The position numbers and the translations under genes are program-made. Below the pieces are notes generated by a model that was not told the origin of the DNA, searched no databases, and was given only the letters and a program-made list of their open reading frames with translations. Below are positions 1-7,823 of a DNA stretch of 64,000 nt, one piece after another; position 1 is the first letter of the stretch, and the number at the start of each line of letters is the position of its first letter. The DNA comes from Ectothiorhodospira shaposhnikovii (GTDB lineage Bacteria; Pseudomonadota; Gammaproteobacteria; Ectothiorhodospirales; Ectothiorhodospiraceae), in NCBI RefSeq assembly GCF_022227765.1, contig NZ_JAJMLZ010000003.1, positions 248,001 to 312,000 of the forward strand. Reading direction: 5' to 3'.

Positions 1-2645
1 ATCGTCTGGCCGTCACCCTGCGCCGTCAGTTTCCGGTGGCCCTGATCGACGAGTTTCAGGATACGGATCCGGTGCAGTACCGCATCTTCGAGCGGGTCTA
101 CGACCTGGCGGCGGGCACGCCGGATGCCGGGCTGTTCCTGATCGGTGATCCCAAGCAGTCCATCTATGCCTTTCGCGGCGCCGACATCCATACCTACCTC
201 AAGGCTCGCCTGGCCACCCGGGGGCGTCATTACACCCTGGGTGTCAATTATCGTTCCACCGAGGCGGCGGTGGCCGGTTTCAACCGGCTGTTTGCCCTGG
301 GAGAACGGGAGCATCCCCGGGGGGCGTTCCTGTTCCGGCCCGACCGGACCGCGGACAATCCGGTGCCCTTCCTGCCGGTCCGGGCCCGTGGTCGCGACAC
401 GCGCCTGCAGGTGCAGGGCCAACCCCTGCCGGCCCTGACCCTGTGGCATCTGGAGGGCGATGACACCCTGGGCAGACAGGCCTACATGGATACCATGGCG
501 GTACGCTGTGCCGGGGCGATGGCGGACCTGCTGGCGGCCGGTCGCACCGGCGGGGCGGGTTTCACCCACCCCGCCGACCCGGACAATCCCGGTTTCACCC
601 CCCTCAAACCCCGGGACATGGCGGTGCTGGTTCGGGACCGGGGCGAGGCCAACCTGATCCAGGCGGCCCTGCGTGCCCATCAGATCCGCAGTGTCTATCT
701 CTCCGACCGGGAGTCGGTCTATCTCAGCCCGGAGGCGGGCGACCTGCTGCGCTGGTTGCGGGCCTGCGCGGAGCCGGAATCCGACCGTCTGCTGCGGGCG
801 GCCCTGGCCACCCCGCTGCTGGACCTGTCCCTGACGGAACTGGACGCCCTCAACCAGGATGAACTGCATTGGGAACGCCGGGTGGAACAGTTCCGCGGCT
901 ACCGCCGGTACTGGCGCAGCCAGGGCGTGCTGCCCATGCTGCGGCACCTGATGCATGACTTCGAGCTGCCCCGGCGCCTGTTCAGTCAGCCCTTCGGCGA
1001 ACGCCGGCTCACCAACCTGCTGCACCTGAGCGAGCTGCTGCAAGCGGCCGCCACGGAGCTGGAGGGAGAGCATGCCCTGATCCGCCATCTGGTGGAGCAC
1101 CGGCAGGCGGACCGGCAGGCCGCTGAAGAGCAGATCCTGCGCCTGGAAAGTGACGAGGATCTGGTGAAGGTGGTCACCATCCACAAGTCCAAGGGGTTGC
1201 AGTATCCCCTGGTGTTCCTGCCCTTCATTGCCGGTTACCGGCCCGGCAACGGCGGCAAGCCGCCCCTGATCTACCGGGACGGTTCGGGGCGACGGGTGGT
1301 CAGTTTCACGCCCTCCCCGGAGGACCTTGAGCGGGCCGACGAGGCCCGTCTGGCGGAGGATGTGCGTCTGCTCTATGTGGCGGTGACCCGGGCCTGTCAT
1401 GCTTGTTGGCTGGGGGTGGCGCCGGTCAAGGATCGCAGCCGGGACGGTGGTTTTCATCGCAGCGCCCTGGGCAGCCTGCTCGGGGGCGGCAAGCCCGTCG
1501 CGCCGGCCGAACTGCGTGCCCGGCTGGAAGCCCTGCGGGCCGATGATCTGCTGCCCACGGATATGTCATCGGTGCAGGCGCCGCCCATTGATGAGGTGAT
1601 CCGGATCATGCCCGCCCCACCGGTGCCGGTGATTGCACCGGGCCTTCCGGAGCGGGCGCCGGTCACGGCGGGCATTCGCCCGGCCCGGCGGCCCCTGCGC
1701 CCGGCCCGGGAACATTGGTGGATCGCCAGTTACAGTGCATTAAGGCTCGTCGGCCAGGACCATCCGGTGCCGCGCCCCGATCCGGAGTCGGCCCAGGAGG
1801 AGCGTCTGCGGGAGGCCGTCGACGAGGCCGGATCCCCCCCTGCCGCGCCACCGGCCCGGAATGGCGCGGATACCCCGACGCAATCCCCATCCCCGGTGGT
1901 CGCGCCACCGGCGGATTTCCCCCGGGGTCCCGAGCCCGGCACCTTCCTCCACGGCCTCCTGGAGTGGATGGCCCGCACCGGCTTCGAGACCCTGGCCCGG
2001 GACCCGGCACCGCTGAGGGAACTGGTGGCCCGGCGCTGTCATCACCGGGGCTGGGAGCGCTGGATCGATCCGATTGACCAGTGGTTGCGGGATCTGCTGC
2101 GGCTCCCCCTGCAATGGGAGCCGGGCGGTGCGCCCCTGGTCCTGGGGCAACTGGCCCACTGTCAGGCGGAAATGGATTTCTGGTTCCAGGCCGGGCAGGT
2201 GGACACCCGGAGCCTGGACCGGCTGGTGACCCGTCATACCCTGGACGGCCGCCCTCGGCCGGCCCTGCTGCCGGATACCCTCAACGGCATGATGAAGGGT
2301 TTCATCGACCTGGTGTTCGAACACCAGGGGCGCTATTACGTGGCGGACTACAAGTCCAATTGGCTGGGGGATACGGCCGGCGCCCATGGCCCCGAAGCCC
2401 TGGCCGGCGCGGTGGCCGCCCGACGTTACGATCTCCAGTACAGCCTTTATTGTCTGGCGCTGCACCGGCTGCTGCGGGCGCGGTTGCCGGACTATGACTA
2501 CGAACGGCACATGGGGGGCGCCCTGATCTTCTTCCTGCGCGGGCTGGATGCCGACGGCGGCGGGATTCACTTCGAGCGTCCGGACGCCGGCTTCATGGAC
2601 GCCCTGGACGGCCTCTTTGCCCGGCGGGAGCAGCGATGCCCATGA
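1..2645 (+). CDS. recB: RecB, exodeoxyribonuclease V beta subunit (5' truncated by window edge)
   Basis: C-terminal part of RecB, the 3'-5' helicase and nuclease subunit of RecBCD, which processes double-strand breaks. The frame is open from base 3, so the start lies outside the window. About 880 residues are visible, against roughly 1180 for the family. The helicase motif DEFQDTDPVQ lies at the very start, VVTIHKSKGLQYP and LLYVAVTRA follow, and the C-terminal RecB nuclease motif is present as GFIDLVFEHQGRYYV and ADYKSNWLG, giving the Asp-Asp-Lys metal site. A proline- and alanine-rich linker separates helicase and nuclease. The stop overlaps the recD start by 10 bases, so the two genes are probably translationally coupled. 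recC is presumably upstream, out of view. Confidence 0.96.
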   Translation, partial: RLAVTLRRQFPVALIDEFQDTDPVQYRIFERVYDLAAGTPDAGLFLIGDPKQSIYAFRGADIHTYLKARLATRGRHYTLGVNYRSTEAAVAGFNRLFALGEREHPRGAFLFRPDRTADNPVPFLPVRARGRDTRLQVQGQPLPALTLWHLEGDDTLGRQAYMDTMAVRCAGAMADLLAAGRTGGAGFTHPADPDNPGFTPLKPRDMAVLVRDRGEANLIQAALRAHQIRSVYLSDRESVYLSPEAGDLLRWLRACAEPESDRLLRAALATPLLDLSLTELDALNQDELHWERRVEQFRGYRRYWRSQGVLPMLRHLMHDFELPRRLFSQPFGERRLTNLLHLSELLQAAATELEGEHALIRHLVEHRQADRQAAEEQILRLESDEDLVKVVTIHKSKGLQYPLVFLPFIAGYRPGNGGKPPLIYRDGSGRRVVSFTPSPEDLERADEARLAEDVRLLYVAVTRACHACWLGVAPVKDRSRDGGFHRSALGSLLGGGKPVAPAELRARLEALRADDLLPTDMSSVQAPPIDEVIRIMPAPPVPVIAPGLPERAPVTAGIRPARRPLRPAREHWWIASYSALRLVGQDHPVPRPDPESAQEERLREAVDEAGSPPAAPPARNGADTPTQSPSPVVAPPADFPRGPEPGTFLHGLLEWMARTGFETLARDPAPLRELVARRCHHRGWERWIDPIDQWLRDLLRLPLQWEPGGAPLVLGQLAHCQAEMDFWFQAGQVDTRSLDRLVTRHTLDGRPRPALLPDTLNGMMKGFIDLVFEHQGRYYVADYKSNWLGDTAGAHGPEALAGAVAARRYDLQYSLYCLALHRLLRARLPDYDYERHMGGALIFFLRGLDADGGGIHFERPDAGFMDALDGLFARREQRCP

Positions 2646-4753
2646 CACCGCAGACATTGCTGACCCACTGGCCGTCGTTGCGAACCCTGCTTGATCAGTG
2701 GACCGAACGGGGTTGGCTGCGCCCCCTGGACCGGGCCCTGGCGGTCTTTCTGCACGAACAGGTGCCGGATACCCCGCCGCTGGTGCTGTTGCTGGCGGCC
2801 CTGGCCAGCCACCAGCTGGGGCGTGGGCATGTCTGTCTGGACCTGGCGGCCCTGCTGGCGGACCCGGACCTGAGTCTGTCCCTGCCGCCGGAATCGGACG
2901 ACGGGGTGTTGCCGCCCCCCCGTCCTTCCTGGTGTCTGGCGGGACTGGTGCTGCCGACCCTGTATCAGGCCCTGGCGCAGGTCCCGTCACTGGTGGCGGC
3001 GGGCGCGGGCACCACGCCCCTGGTGCTGGACGGGCAGCGTCTGTATCTGCGGCGCTACTGGCAGTACGAGCAGGGCATCGGGCAAGCCATCGGTGAACGG
3101 CTGGCAATGGGGGAAGGGCTGCGCCAGGCCCTGTCCGGCGAGCGCATGCGTCACTGGCTGGATCGGCTGTTCGGCCCGGTGGGGCCCGATGCCCCCGACT
3201 GGCAGCGTATCGCCTGTGCCCTGGCCGCCGGTGGCGCCTTTGCGGTCATCACCGGCGGGCCGGGCACGGGCAAGACCACCACGGTGGTGCGTCTACTGGC
3301 CCTGCTGCAGGCCCTGCATCTGTCGGGGCAGACGGAGGGCCAGCCCCTGCGCATCCGCATGGCCGCCCCCACGGGCAAGGCGGCTGCCCGGCTCAACAGT
3401 TCCGTGGCCGGCCGGGTGGGGGCGCTGCCCTTGCCGGATGATGACCTGGGTCGGCGTATCCGCGCCGCCATTCCCACCCAGGTCACCACGGTGCACCGGT
3501 TGCTGGGTAGCCGGCCCAACAGTCGCCATTTCCGCCATCATGCCCGCAACCCCCTGCCGGTGGATCTGGTGGTGGTGGACGAGGCCTCCATGATCGATCT
3601 GGAACTGATGAGCCAGCTGGTACAGGCGCTGCCGCCGGAGGCCCGCCTGATCCTGCTGGGGGACAAGGACCAGCTGGCCTCGGTGGAGGCGGGCGCGGTG
3701 CTGGGTGAACTCTGCGACCGGGCCGACGGCGGTCACTACTCATCCAGGATCCGGGACTGGTTGCACGGGGTCAGCGGTGAAGCATTGCCCCCCGCCATGG
3801 TGGATAGCACGGGCCGGCCCCTGGATCAGCACATCATCATGCTCAGACAAAGCCACCGCTTCGGCGCCGACAGTGGCATCGGGCGTCTGGCCAGGGCGGT
3901 CAACGGGGGGGATCCGGCCCAGGTGGCGGCGGTGTGGGACGGTGGGGACCGGCTGCCGGACCTGGCCCGGGTACCGTTGCGCGGTGACGGTGACAAGGCC
4001 CTGGAGCAGGTGTTGATCCAGGGAGGCGGGGATCTGTTCCAGGATGATGGGGCAGGGCAGGGGGAGCGGCCCCGAGGCCATGCCCACTATCTGACCGTGA
4101 TGCGCGACACCGATCCCGGTGACGGTGCCTGTCGCGAAGCGGTGGATGACTGGGCCGGACGCATCCTGGGCGCTCAGGCCGAATTTCAGTGCCTGTGCGT
4201 AATCCGTGGCGGACCCTGGGGCGTGGAACAGATGAATCATCGCATCGCCCAGGCCCTGGGCAGGGTGGGTCTGCTGGCGCCGGAAGGGGTCTGGTATCCC
4301 GGGCGGCCGGTGATGGTCACCGGCAATGACTACGGCCTGGGGCTGATGAACGGGGACATGGGCGTTGCCCTGTCCATGCCGGATCCGGAAGCCCCGGACG
4401 GCCGGGTATTGCGGGTCGCCTTCCCGGCGGCGGACGGCAGCCCACGGGTGCGCTGGATTCTGCCCAGTCGCCTGGGGCAGGTGGAAACCGTGTTCGCCAT
4501 GACGGTGCACAAATCCCAGGGGTCCGAATTCCGCCACACCGCCCTGGTCCTGCCGGACGCCCCCAGCCCCATCCTGACCCGGGAACTGATCTACACCGCC
4601 ATCACCCGCGCCAGTCGGTGGTTCAGCCTGTTGATGCCCAGGGCGGGCATTCTGGAAGCGGGGGTGAAACGGCGGGTGCTTCGAAGCAGCGGACTCAAGG
4701 GGGCGCTGCTATCCACAAAACCTGTGGAAAACTCTGTGGAAACCATGTCATGA
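2636..4753 (+). CDS. recD: RecD, exodeoxyribonuclease V alpha subunit
   Basis: A 705-residue RecD, the 5'-3' helicase subunit of RecBCD, a superfamily 1B motor. Walker A GGPGTGKTTT is at about residues 207-216, followed by APTGKAAARL, the DEASMID Walker B motif and GDKDQLASVEAG. Near the C-terminus are MTVHKSQGSEF and LIYTAITRA. The N-terminal domain that contacts RecB/RecC is present, so the length is normal or slightly long. The start ATG lies inside the end of recB, and ATGCCCATG offers a second start two codons later. The 3' end carries three DnaA-box-like sequences inside the coding region (see 4709-4743). RecB and RecD adjacent and overlapping is the usual gammaproteobacterial arrangement. 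Confidence 0.96.
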   Translation: MPMTPQTLLTHWPSLRTLLDQWTERGWLRPLDRALAVFLHEQVPDTPPLVLLLAALASHQLGRGHVCLDLAALLADPDLSLSLPPESDDGVLPPPRPSWCLAGLVLPTLYQALAQVPSLVAAGAGTTPLVLDGQRLYLRRYWQYEQGIGQAIGERLAMGEGLRQALSGERMRHWLDRLFGPVGPDAPDWQRIACALAAGGAFAVITGGPGTGKTTTVVRLLALLQALHLSGQTEGQPLRIRMAAPTGKAAARLNSSVAGRVGALPLPDDDLGRRIRAAIPTQVTTVHRLLGSRPNSRHFRHHARNPLPVDLVVVDEASMIDLELMSQLVQALPPEARLILLGDKDQLASVEAGAVLGELCDRADGGHYSSRIRDWLHGVSGEALPPAMVDSTGRPLDQHIIMLRQSHRFGADSGIGRLARAVNGGDPAQVAAVWDGGDRLPDLARVPLRGDGDKALEQVLIQGGGDLFQDDGAGQGERPRGHAHYLTVMRDTDPGDGACREAVDDWAGRILGAQAEFQCLCVIRGGPWGVEQMNHRIAQALGRVGLLAPEGVWYPGRPVMVTGNDYGLGLMNGDMGVALSMPDPEAPDGRVLRVAFPAADGSPRVRWILPSRLGQVETVFAMTVHKSQGSEFRHTALVLPDAPSPILTRELIYTAITRASRWFSLLMPRAGILEAGVKRRVLRSSGLKGALLSTKPVENSVETMS
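4709..4743. other. Cluster of three DnaA-box-like 9-mers at the recD 3' end
   Basis: CTATCCACA at 4709-4717 differs by one base from the TTATCCACA consensus. TGTGGAAAA at 4723-4731 reads TTTTCCACA on the minus strand, one mismatch. TGTGGAAAC at 4735-4743 reads GTTTCCACA, two mismatches. They sit 14 and 12 bases apart inside the last codons of recD. DnaA binding is inference; chance remains plausible because the bases also encode protein. Confidence 0.3.
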
Positions 4754-4862
4754 ACCCGTCAAAACCCCCGTCCGGGCATGGGTTCAAAACAGATTGGCCA
4801 GAAAATGACCAGTGGGAAATTCAAACGACTCAACGGATTAGCATTTCCTCCGCTGTCGGAAA

Positions 4863-4877
4863 TGTCAAGTCTTGACA
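4863..4877. promoter_or_regulatory. 15-base perfect palindrome TGTCAAG-T-CTTGACA
   Basis: Seven-base arms flank a single T in the recD/ferredoxin intergenic gap. Size and symmetry suit a dimeric regulator, but it lies downstream of both flanking genes, so a promoter role is not obvious. No regulator is assigned. Confidence 0.35.
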
Positions 4878-4884
4878 ATGGGTT

Positions 4885-4908
4885 GGCCCCGGTAAAAGCG
4901 CCGGGGCC
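4885..4908 (-). terminator. GC-rich hairpin downstream of the ferredoxin pair
   Basis: GGCCCCGG at 4885-4892 pairs perfectly with CCGGGGCC at 4901-4908 around an eight-base loop, just past the stop of the minus-strand ferredoxin and just past recD. There is no clear T-run on either strand, so it may protect the 3' end or pause polymerase rather than terminate alone. Confidence 0.4.
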
Positions 4909-4922
4909 TGTGCACAATCTCC

Positions 4923-5279
4923 CTAGCTGACGCCGTATTCCACCAGCAGGTCCTCGTCCCTGACGATCATCTGGCAGGCCAGACGCCATTGGGAGGGGAT
5001 GTCGTCCACGGACATCTGCTCGATGTCATCGCTGCTGAGCTTGCCGAGTTGTTGCAGCACCGTCTGTTCCTTGGCGGTCAGCGGGCCACCCTTGGGGGTC
5101 TTCTTGTCCAGGTGGGTGACCTTGATCAGGCAGGTTCCGCATTCGCCATCCTGGCAGTCGAAGTTGATGGGCAGCTTGTTTTCCCGGGCGATCTTCAGGA
5201 TGGTTTCGGTATGGCTACCGGCGACCGCGTACACGGTCTTGTCCTTGTAGTCCGGATGGGTGAAGGTGATGTTGGGCAT
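4923..5279 (-). CDS. 2Fe-2S ferredoxin (first of tandem pair by position)
   Basis: A 118-residue plant-type [2Fe-2S] ferredoxin, a soluble one-electron carrier. The cluster ligands are the three cysteines of DCQDGECGTCLIKV (CxxxxCxxC spacing) and the later cysteine in WRLACQM. A 25-residue insert rich in Lys, Gly and acidic residues (KKTPKGGPLTAKEQ onward) separates the third and fourth cysteines. It follows the other ferredoxin (5319-5603) on the same strand with a gap of about 39 bases, so the two are probably cotranscribed. The GAGGAGAT-like ribosome site upstream supports the start. The electron partner cannot be deduced, because no oxidoreductase or nitrogenase gene is adjacent. Confidence 0.85.
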   Translation of the reverse strand: MPNITFTHPDYKDKTVYAVAGSHTETILKIARENKLPINFDCQDGECGTCLIKVTHLDKKTPKGGPLTAKEQTVLQQLGKLSSDDIEQMSVDDIPSQWRLACQMIVRDEDLLVEYGVS

Positions 5280-5318
5280 GGGTGTGATCTCCTCAAGGTG
5301 ATGAAACTGGATGCCGGA

Positions 5319-5615
<297 letters not shown>

Positions 5616-5639
5616 TCATTGTCGTCATGTCATGGCGAA

Positions 5640-5745
5640 TCACTCGCAGCCGGGTTGAAGCAATATTTGTACCGTGGTCTTTTTGTTGTGTCTTTTTTAT
5701 TATTTTTATTGATTTTCAATAATTTGTGTTTTTTTTAGTGAGCTT
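5640..5745 (-). promoter_or_regulatory. AT-rich upstream block of the ferredoxin pair, with palindrome
   Basis: In a GC-rich chromosome this stretch is strikingly AT-rich, with runs of T on the plus strand. It contains TTATTGA-TTT-TCAATAA at 5706-5722, a perfect seven-base inverted repeat with a three-base spacer. It probably holds the promoter for the ferredoxins, but no convincing -35/-10 pair could be fixed. The half-sites resemble FNR half-sites, yet the spacing is wrong for FNR. Confidence 0.4.
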
Positions 5746-5806
5746 GGGCAAGACCCGGCGTATGTGAGCTTCAAGACAACCCGGATATTTGTCAGTGTTC
5801 TGACCC

Positions 5807-5881
5807 CGTCATTCCCGCGCAGGCGGGAATCCAGTGCCTGTCCAGGACTACGAATTCTGGGCTCCCGCTTTCGCGGGAGTG
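5807..5881. repeat. Dispersed palindromic repeat, two-hairpin form
   Basis: The first hairpin is ATTCCCGC-GCA-GGCGGGAAT (5811-5830). The second is CTCCCGC-TTTC-GCGGGAG (5862-5879). CCAG and CTGG at the inner edges can close a larger stem. The same units recur near 12.6-12.8, 33.6-33.75 and 43.98 kb, always between genes. This is a REP-like family. Confidence 0.75.
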
Positions 5882-5989
5882 GCGAGGGGGGGAGCGACAA
5901 TGGGAAGATGTCGATAGAGTTGCACTGCACAAGACTGTCCATATACGCTCCGGCCCATGTTCCCTCCCCTGTACCGAAGATCCTCCGCC

Positions 5990-7420
5990 ATGTCGCTTGC
6001 CCGTGTCCTGGTATCCCTGTGTCTGTGTGTGTTCATGATGGCGGAGGCGGCGGCCCAGCCGCTGCCGCCCCAGGTGCAGCGACTGCTGGAGCAGTACCGG
6101 GTTCCCGCCGAGGGCATCAGCGTCCTGGTGCAGCCGGTGACGGGGGGCGCCCCGTTGCTGGAACACCGGGTGGATGTGCCGCGCAATCCCGCCTCCGCCA
6201 TCAAGCTGGTGACCACCTATGCAGCCCTGGAAGTGCTGGGTCCGGCCCATACCTGGCAGACGGAAATCCATACCTTTGCCCCGGTGGTCAATGGCACCCT
6301 GCAGGGGGATCTCTACATCCGCGGCGGGGGAGACCCGTTTCTGGTGGCTCAGGAGGTATGGAAGATGGCCGGTGCCCTGCGCCGCACCGGTATCCAGCGC
6401 ATTCAGGGCGACCTGGTCTTCGATCTGAGTCACTTCGACATCCCCCGCGAGGATCCCGGCGCCTTCGACGGCCAGCCCTTCCGGGCCTACAACCAGCCGC
6501 CCCATGCCTTGCTGATGAACTTCAATGCCATCAGCTTCCAGTTCCGTCCGGCCGAAGACGGGCGCTCCGTGCAGGTGGCAGTGGATCCACCACTGGCGGA
6601 TCTGCGCCTGGACAACCGCCTGCGATTGGGTGGACAGTCCTGCGGCACCTTTCCCCAGGGCGTCGGCTTTCATGTGGCCCGGGAACAGCCAGTGCCCCGG
6701 GTACTGTTGGAAGGGGAGTTCCCCAGGGGCTGTGAGGACGTGAGTCTGCTGCGCACCGCCCTGCCGCCGGAAGAATATGCCTACAGTCTGTTCACGGAAC
6801 TGTGGGGGCAGTGGGGGGGCACCCTGGAAGGGGGGTGGCGGCTGGGCCGGATCCCCGATCCCACGTCCCGTCCACGGGTGGTGCACCATTCCCCGCCGCT
6901 GGGGGATCTGATCCGACCGGTGAACAAGCACAGCAACAATGTCATGACCCGTCATATGAAGCTGGCCCTGGGGGCCCACCGGTATGGCGGTCCGGCCACC
7001 CTGGAAAAGGGCTATGCCGCCATTCGGGAGGTTCTGGAACGGGAAGGGATCGACACCCGGGGGCTGGTCATGGACAACGCCGCCGGTCTTTCCCGCACCA
7101 ACCGGATCACGGCCCGCCAGCTGGCGGGGGTGCTCATGGCCGGACGCCGGAGTGCCTACATGCCGGAGTATGTCTCGTCCCTGGCCCTTTCGGGCATGGA
7201 CGGCACCCTGCGTCGCCGCTTCGTGGGCCAGCCCGAGGCCGGGCGGATGCACCTGAAGACCGGTTACATCAATGGTGTGTCTTCCGTGGCCGGGTATGTG
7301 CGCACCGCCGGTGGACGCGATCTGGTGGTGGTGGTCTTGATCAATCATCCCAACGCCCACCGCTGGGCCGGTCTTGAGATCCAGGATGCCCTGCTGCGCT
7401 GGGTGTATCGTCAGGGGTAA
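5990..7420 (+). CDS. dacB: D-alanyl-D-alanine carboxypeptidase/endopeptidase, PBP4 (DacB) type
   Basis: A 476-residue periplasmic class C penicillin-binding protein that trims or cleaves peptidoglycan cross-links. The three active-site motifs are visible: SAIK at residues 69-72 (SxxK nucleophile), SNN at about 315-317 and KTG at 423-425. The ATG at 5990 was chosen because it begins a normal signal peptide (MSLARVLVSLCLCVF, cleavage after AEAAA). An in-frame ATG at 5957 would add eleven residues ahead of it. The family's inserted domain between the first two motifs is present, matching the usual length. The gene is flanked upstream by a palindromic repeat and downstream by a separate small gene, so it is probably monocistronic. 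Confidence 0.92.
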   Translation: MSLARVLVSLCLCVFMMAEAAAQPLPPQVQRLLEQYRVPAEGISVLVQPVTGGAPLLEHRVDVPRNPASAIKLVTTYAALEVLGPAHTWQTEIHTFAPVVNGTLQGDLYIRGGGDPFLVAQEVWKMAGALRRTGIQRIQGDLVFDLSHFDIPREDPGAFDGQPFRAYNQPPHALLMNFNAISFQFRPAEDGRSVQVAVDPPLADLRLDNRLRLGGQSCGTFPQGVGFHVAREQPVPRVLLEGEFPRGCEDVSLLRTALPPEEYAYSLFTELWGQWGGTLEGGWRLGRIPDPTSRPRVVHHSPPLGDLIRPVNKHSNNVMTRHMKLALGAHRYGGPATLEKGYAAIREVLEREGIDTRGLVMDNAAGLSRTNRITARQLAGVLMAGRRSAYMPEYVSSLALSGMDGTLRRRFVGQPEAGRMHLKTGYINGVSSVAGYVRTAGGRDLVVVVLINHPNAHRWAGLEIQDALLRWVYRQG

Positions 7421-7482
7421 TGACACGGTCGTATGAGCCGAGCCTGATATCTACGCCGTTGAAGCTGCGCTACTATCCGGGT

Positions 7483-7500
7483 AACCGGCGGATACCGGTT
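7483..7500. other. Short inverted repeat in the leader of the ComFB-like gene
   Basis: AACCGG-CGGATA-CCGGTT forms a six-base stem 37 bases before the next start codon. There is no T-run. It may be a leader hairpin; nothing identifies a ligand or regulator. Confidence 0.25.
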
Positions 7501-7537
7501 GGCCCCATGCCTGATTGCGTTTCTGGAGGAACTCCCA

Positions 7538-7813
7538 ATGATCGGCGGTATTCAAAACTACTACGAACACTTGGTGTACGACCGTATCCGTCACGTCCTG
7601 CTGGAGTCCGGTGATCCGCTGGATACCGTGCACATGGACGACCTGGCCTGCGTGGCCCTCAATCGCCTGCCGCCCCGTTACCTGAGATTTTCCGTGGATC
7701 TCACCACCCGCCTGACCGACGAGGACTGGGACGTGATCAACCGCCAGGTCAACGAGGCGGTGGACTATGCCTTCCGTACCACTCACCGGCGCCAGGAACT
7801 GCGCGAAACCTGA
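7538..7813 (+). CDS. Late-competence ComFB-family protein
   Basis: A 91-residue protein with the ComFB pattern, beginning NYYEHLVYDRI and continuing through MDDLACVALNRLPPRY to a C-terminal helix with VNEAVDYAF. In Bacillus the family is encoded in the comF operon. In many proteobacteria it appears as a small stand-alone protein, and in several lineages it has been tied to cyclic-dinucleotide sensing. The ATG at 7538 has GGAGGA seven bases upstream, so an upstream in-frame start at 7499 is rejected. It ends ten bases before ygiQ and could share its transcript. Substrate and partner are unknown. Confidence 0.75.
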   Translation: MIGGIQNYYEHLVYDRIRHVLLESGDPLDTVHMDDLACVALNRLPPRYLRFSVDLTTRLTDEDWDVINRQVNEAVDYAFRTTHRRQELRET

Positions 7814-7823
7814 CGATTCCTAG

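Noticed and set aside
1740-3107. Long minus-strand open frame of 455 codons opposite recB/recD
   Set aside because: It is the antisense shadow of a high-GC coding region; Pro/Gly/Ala/Arg-rich, no motifs, and both sense genes are complete.
5706-5722. FNR box upstream of the ferredoxins
   Set aside because: Half-sites TTGA and TCAA are only three bases apart; FNR needs TTGAT-N4-ATCAA.
5792-7426. Minus-strand open frame of 544 codons opposite dacB
   Set aside because: Runs through a dispersed repeat and across the dacB gene; composition is not protein-like.
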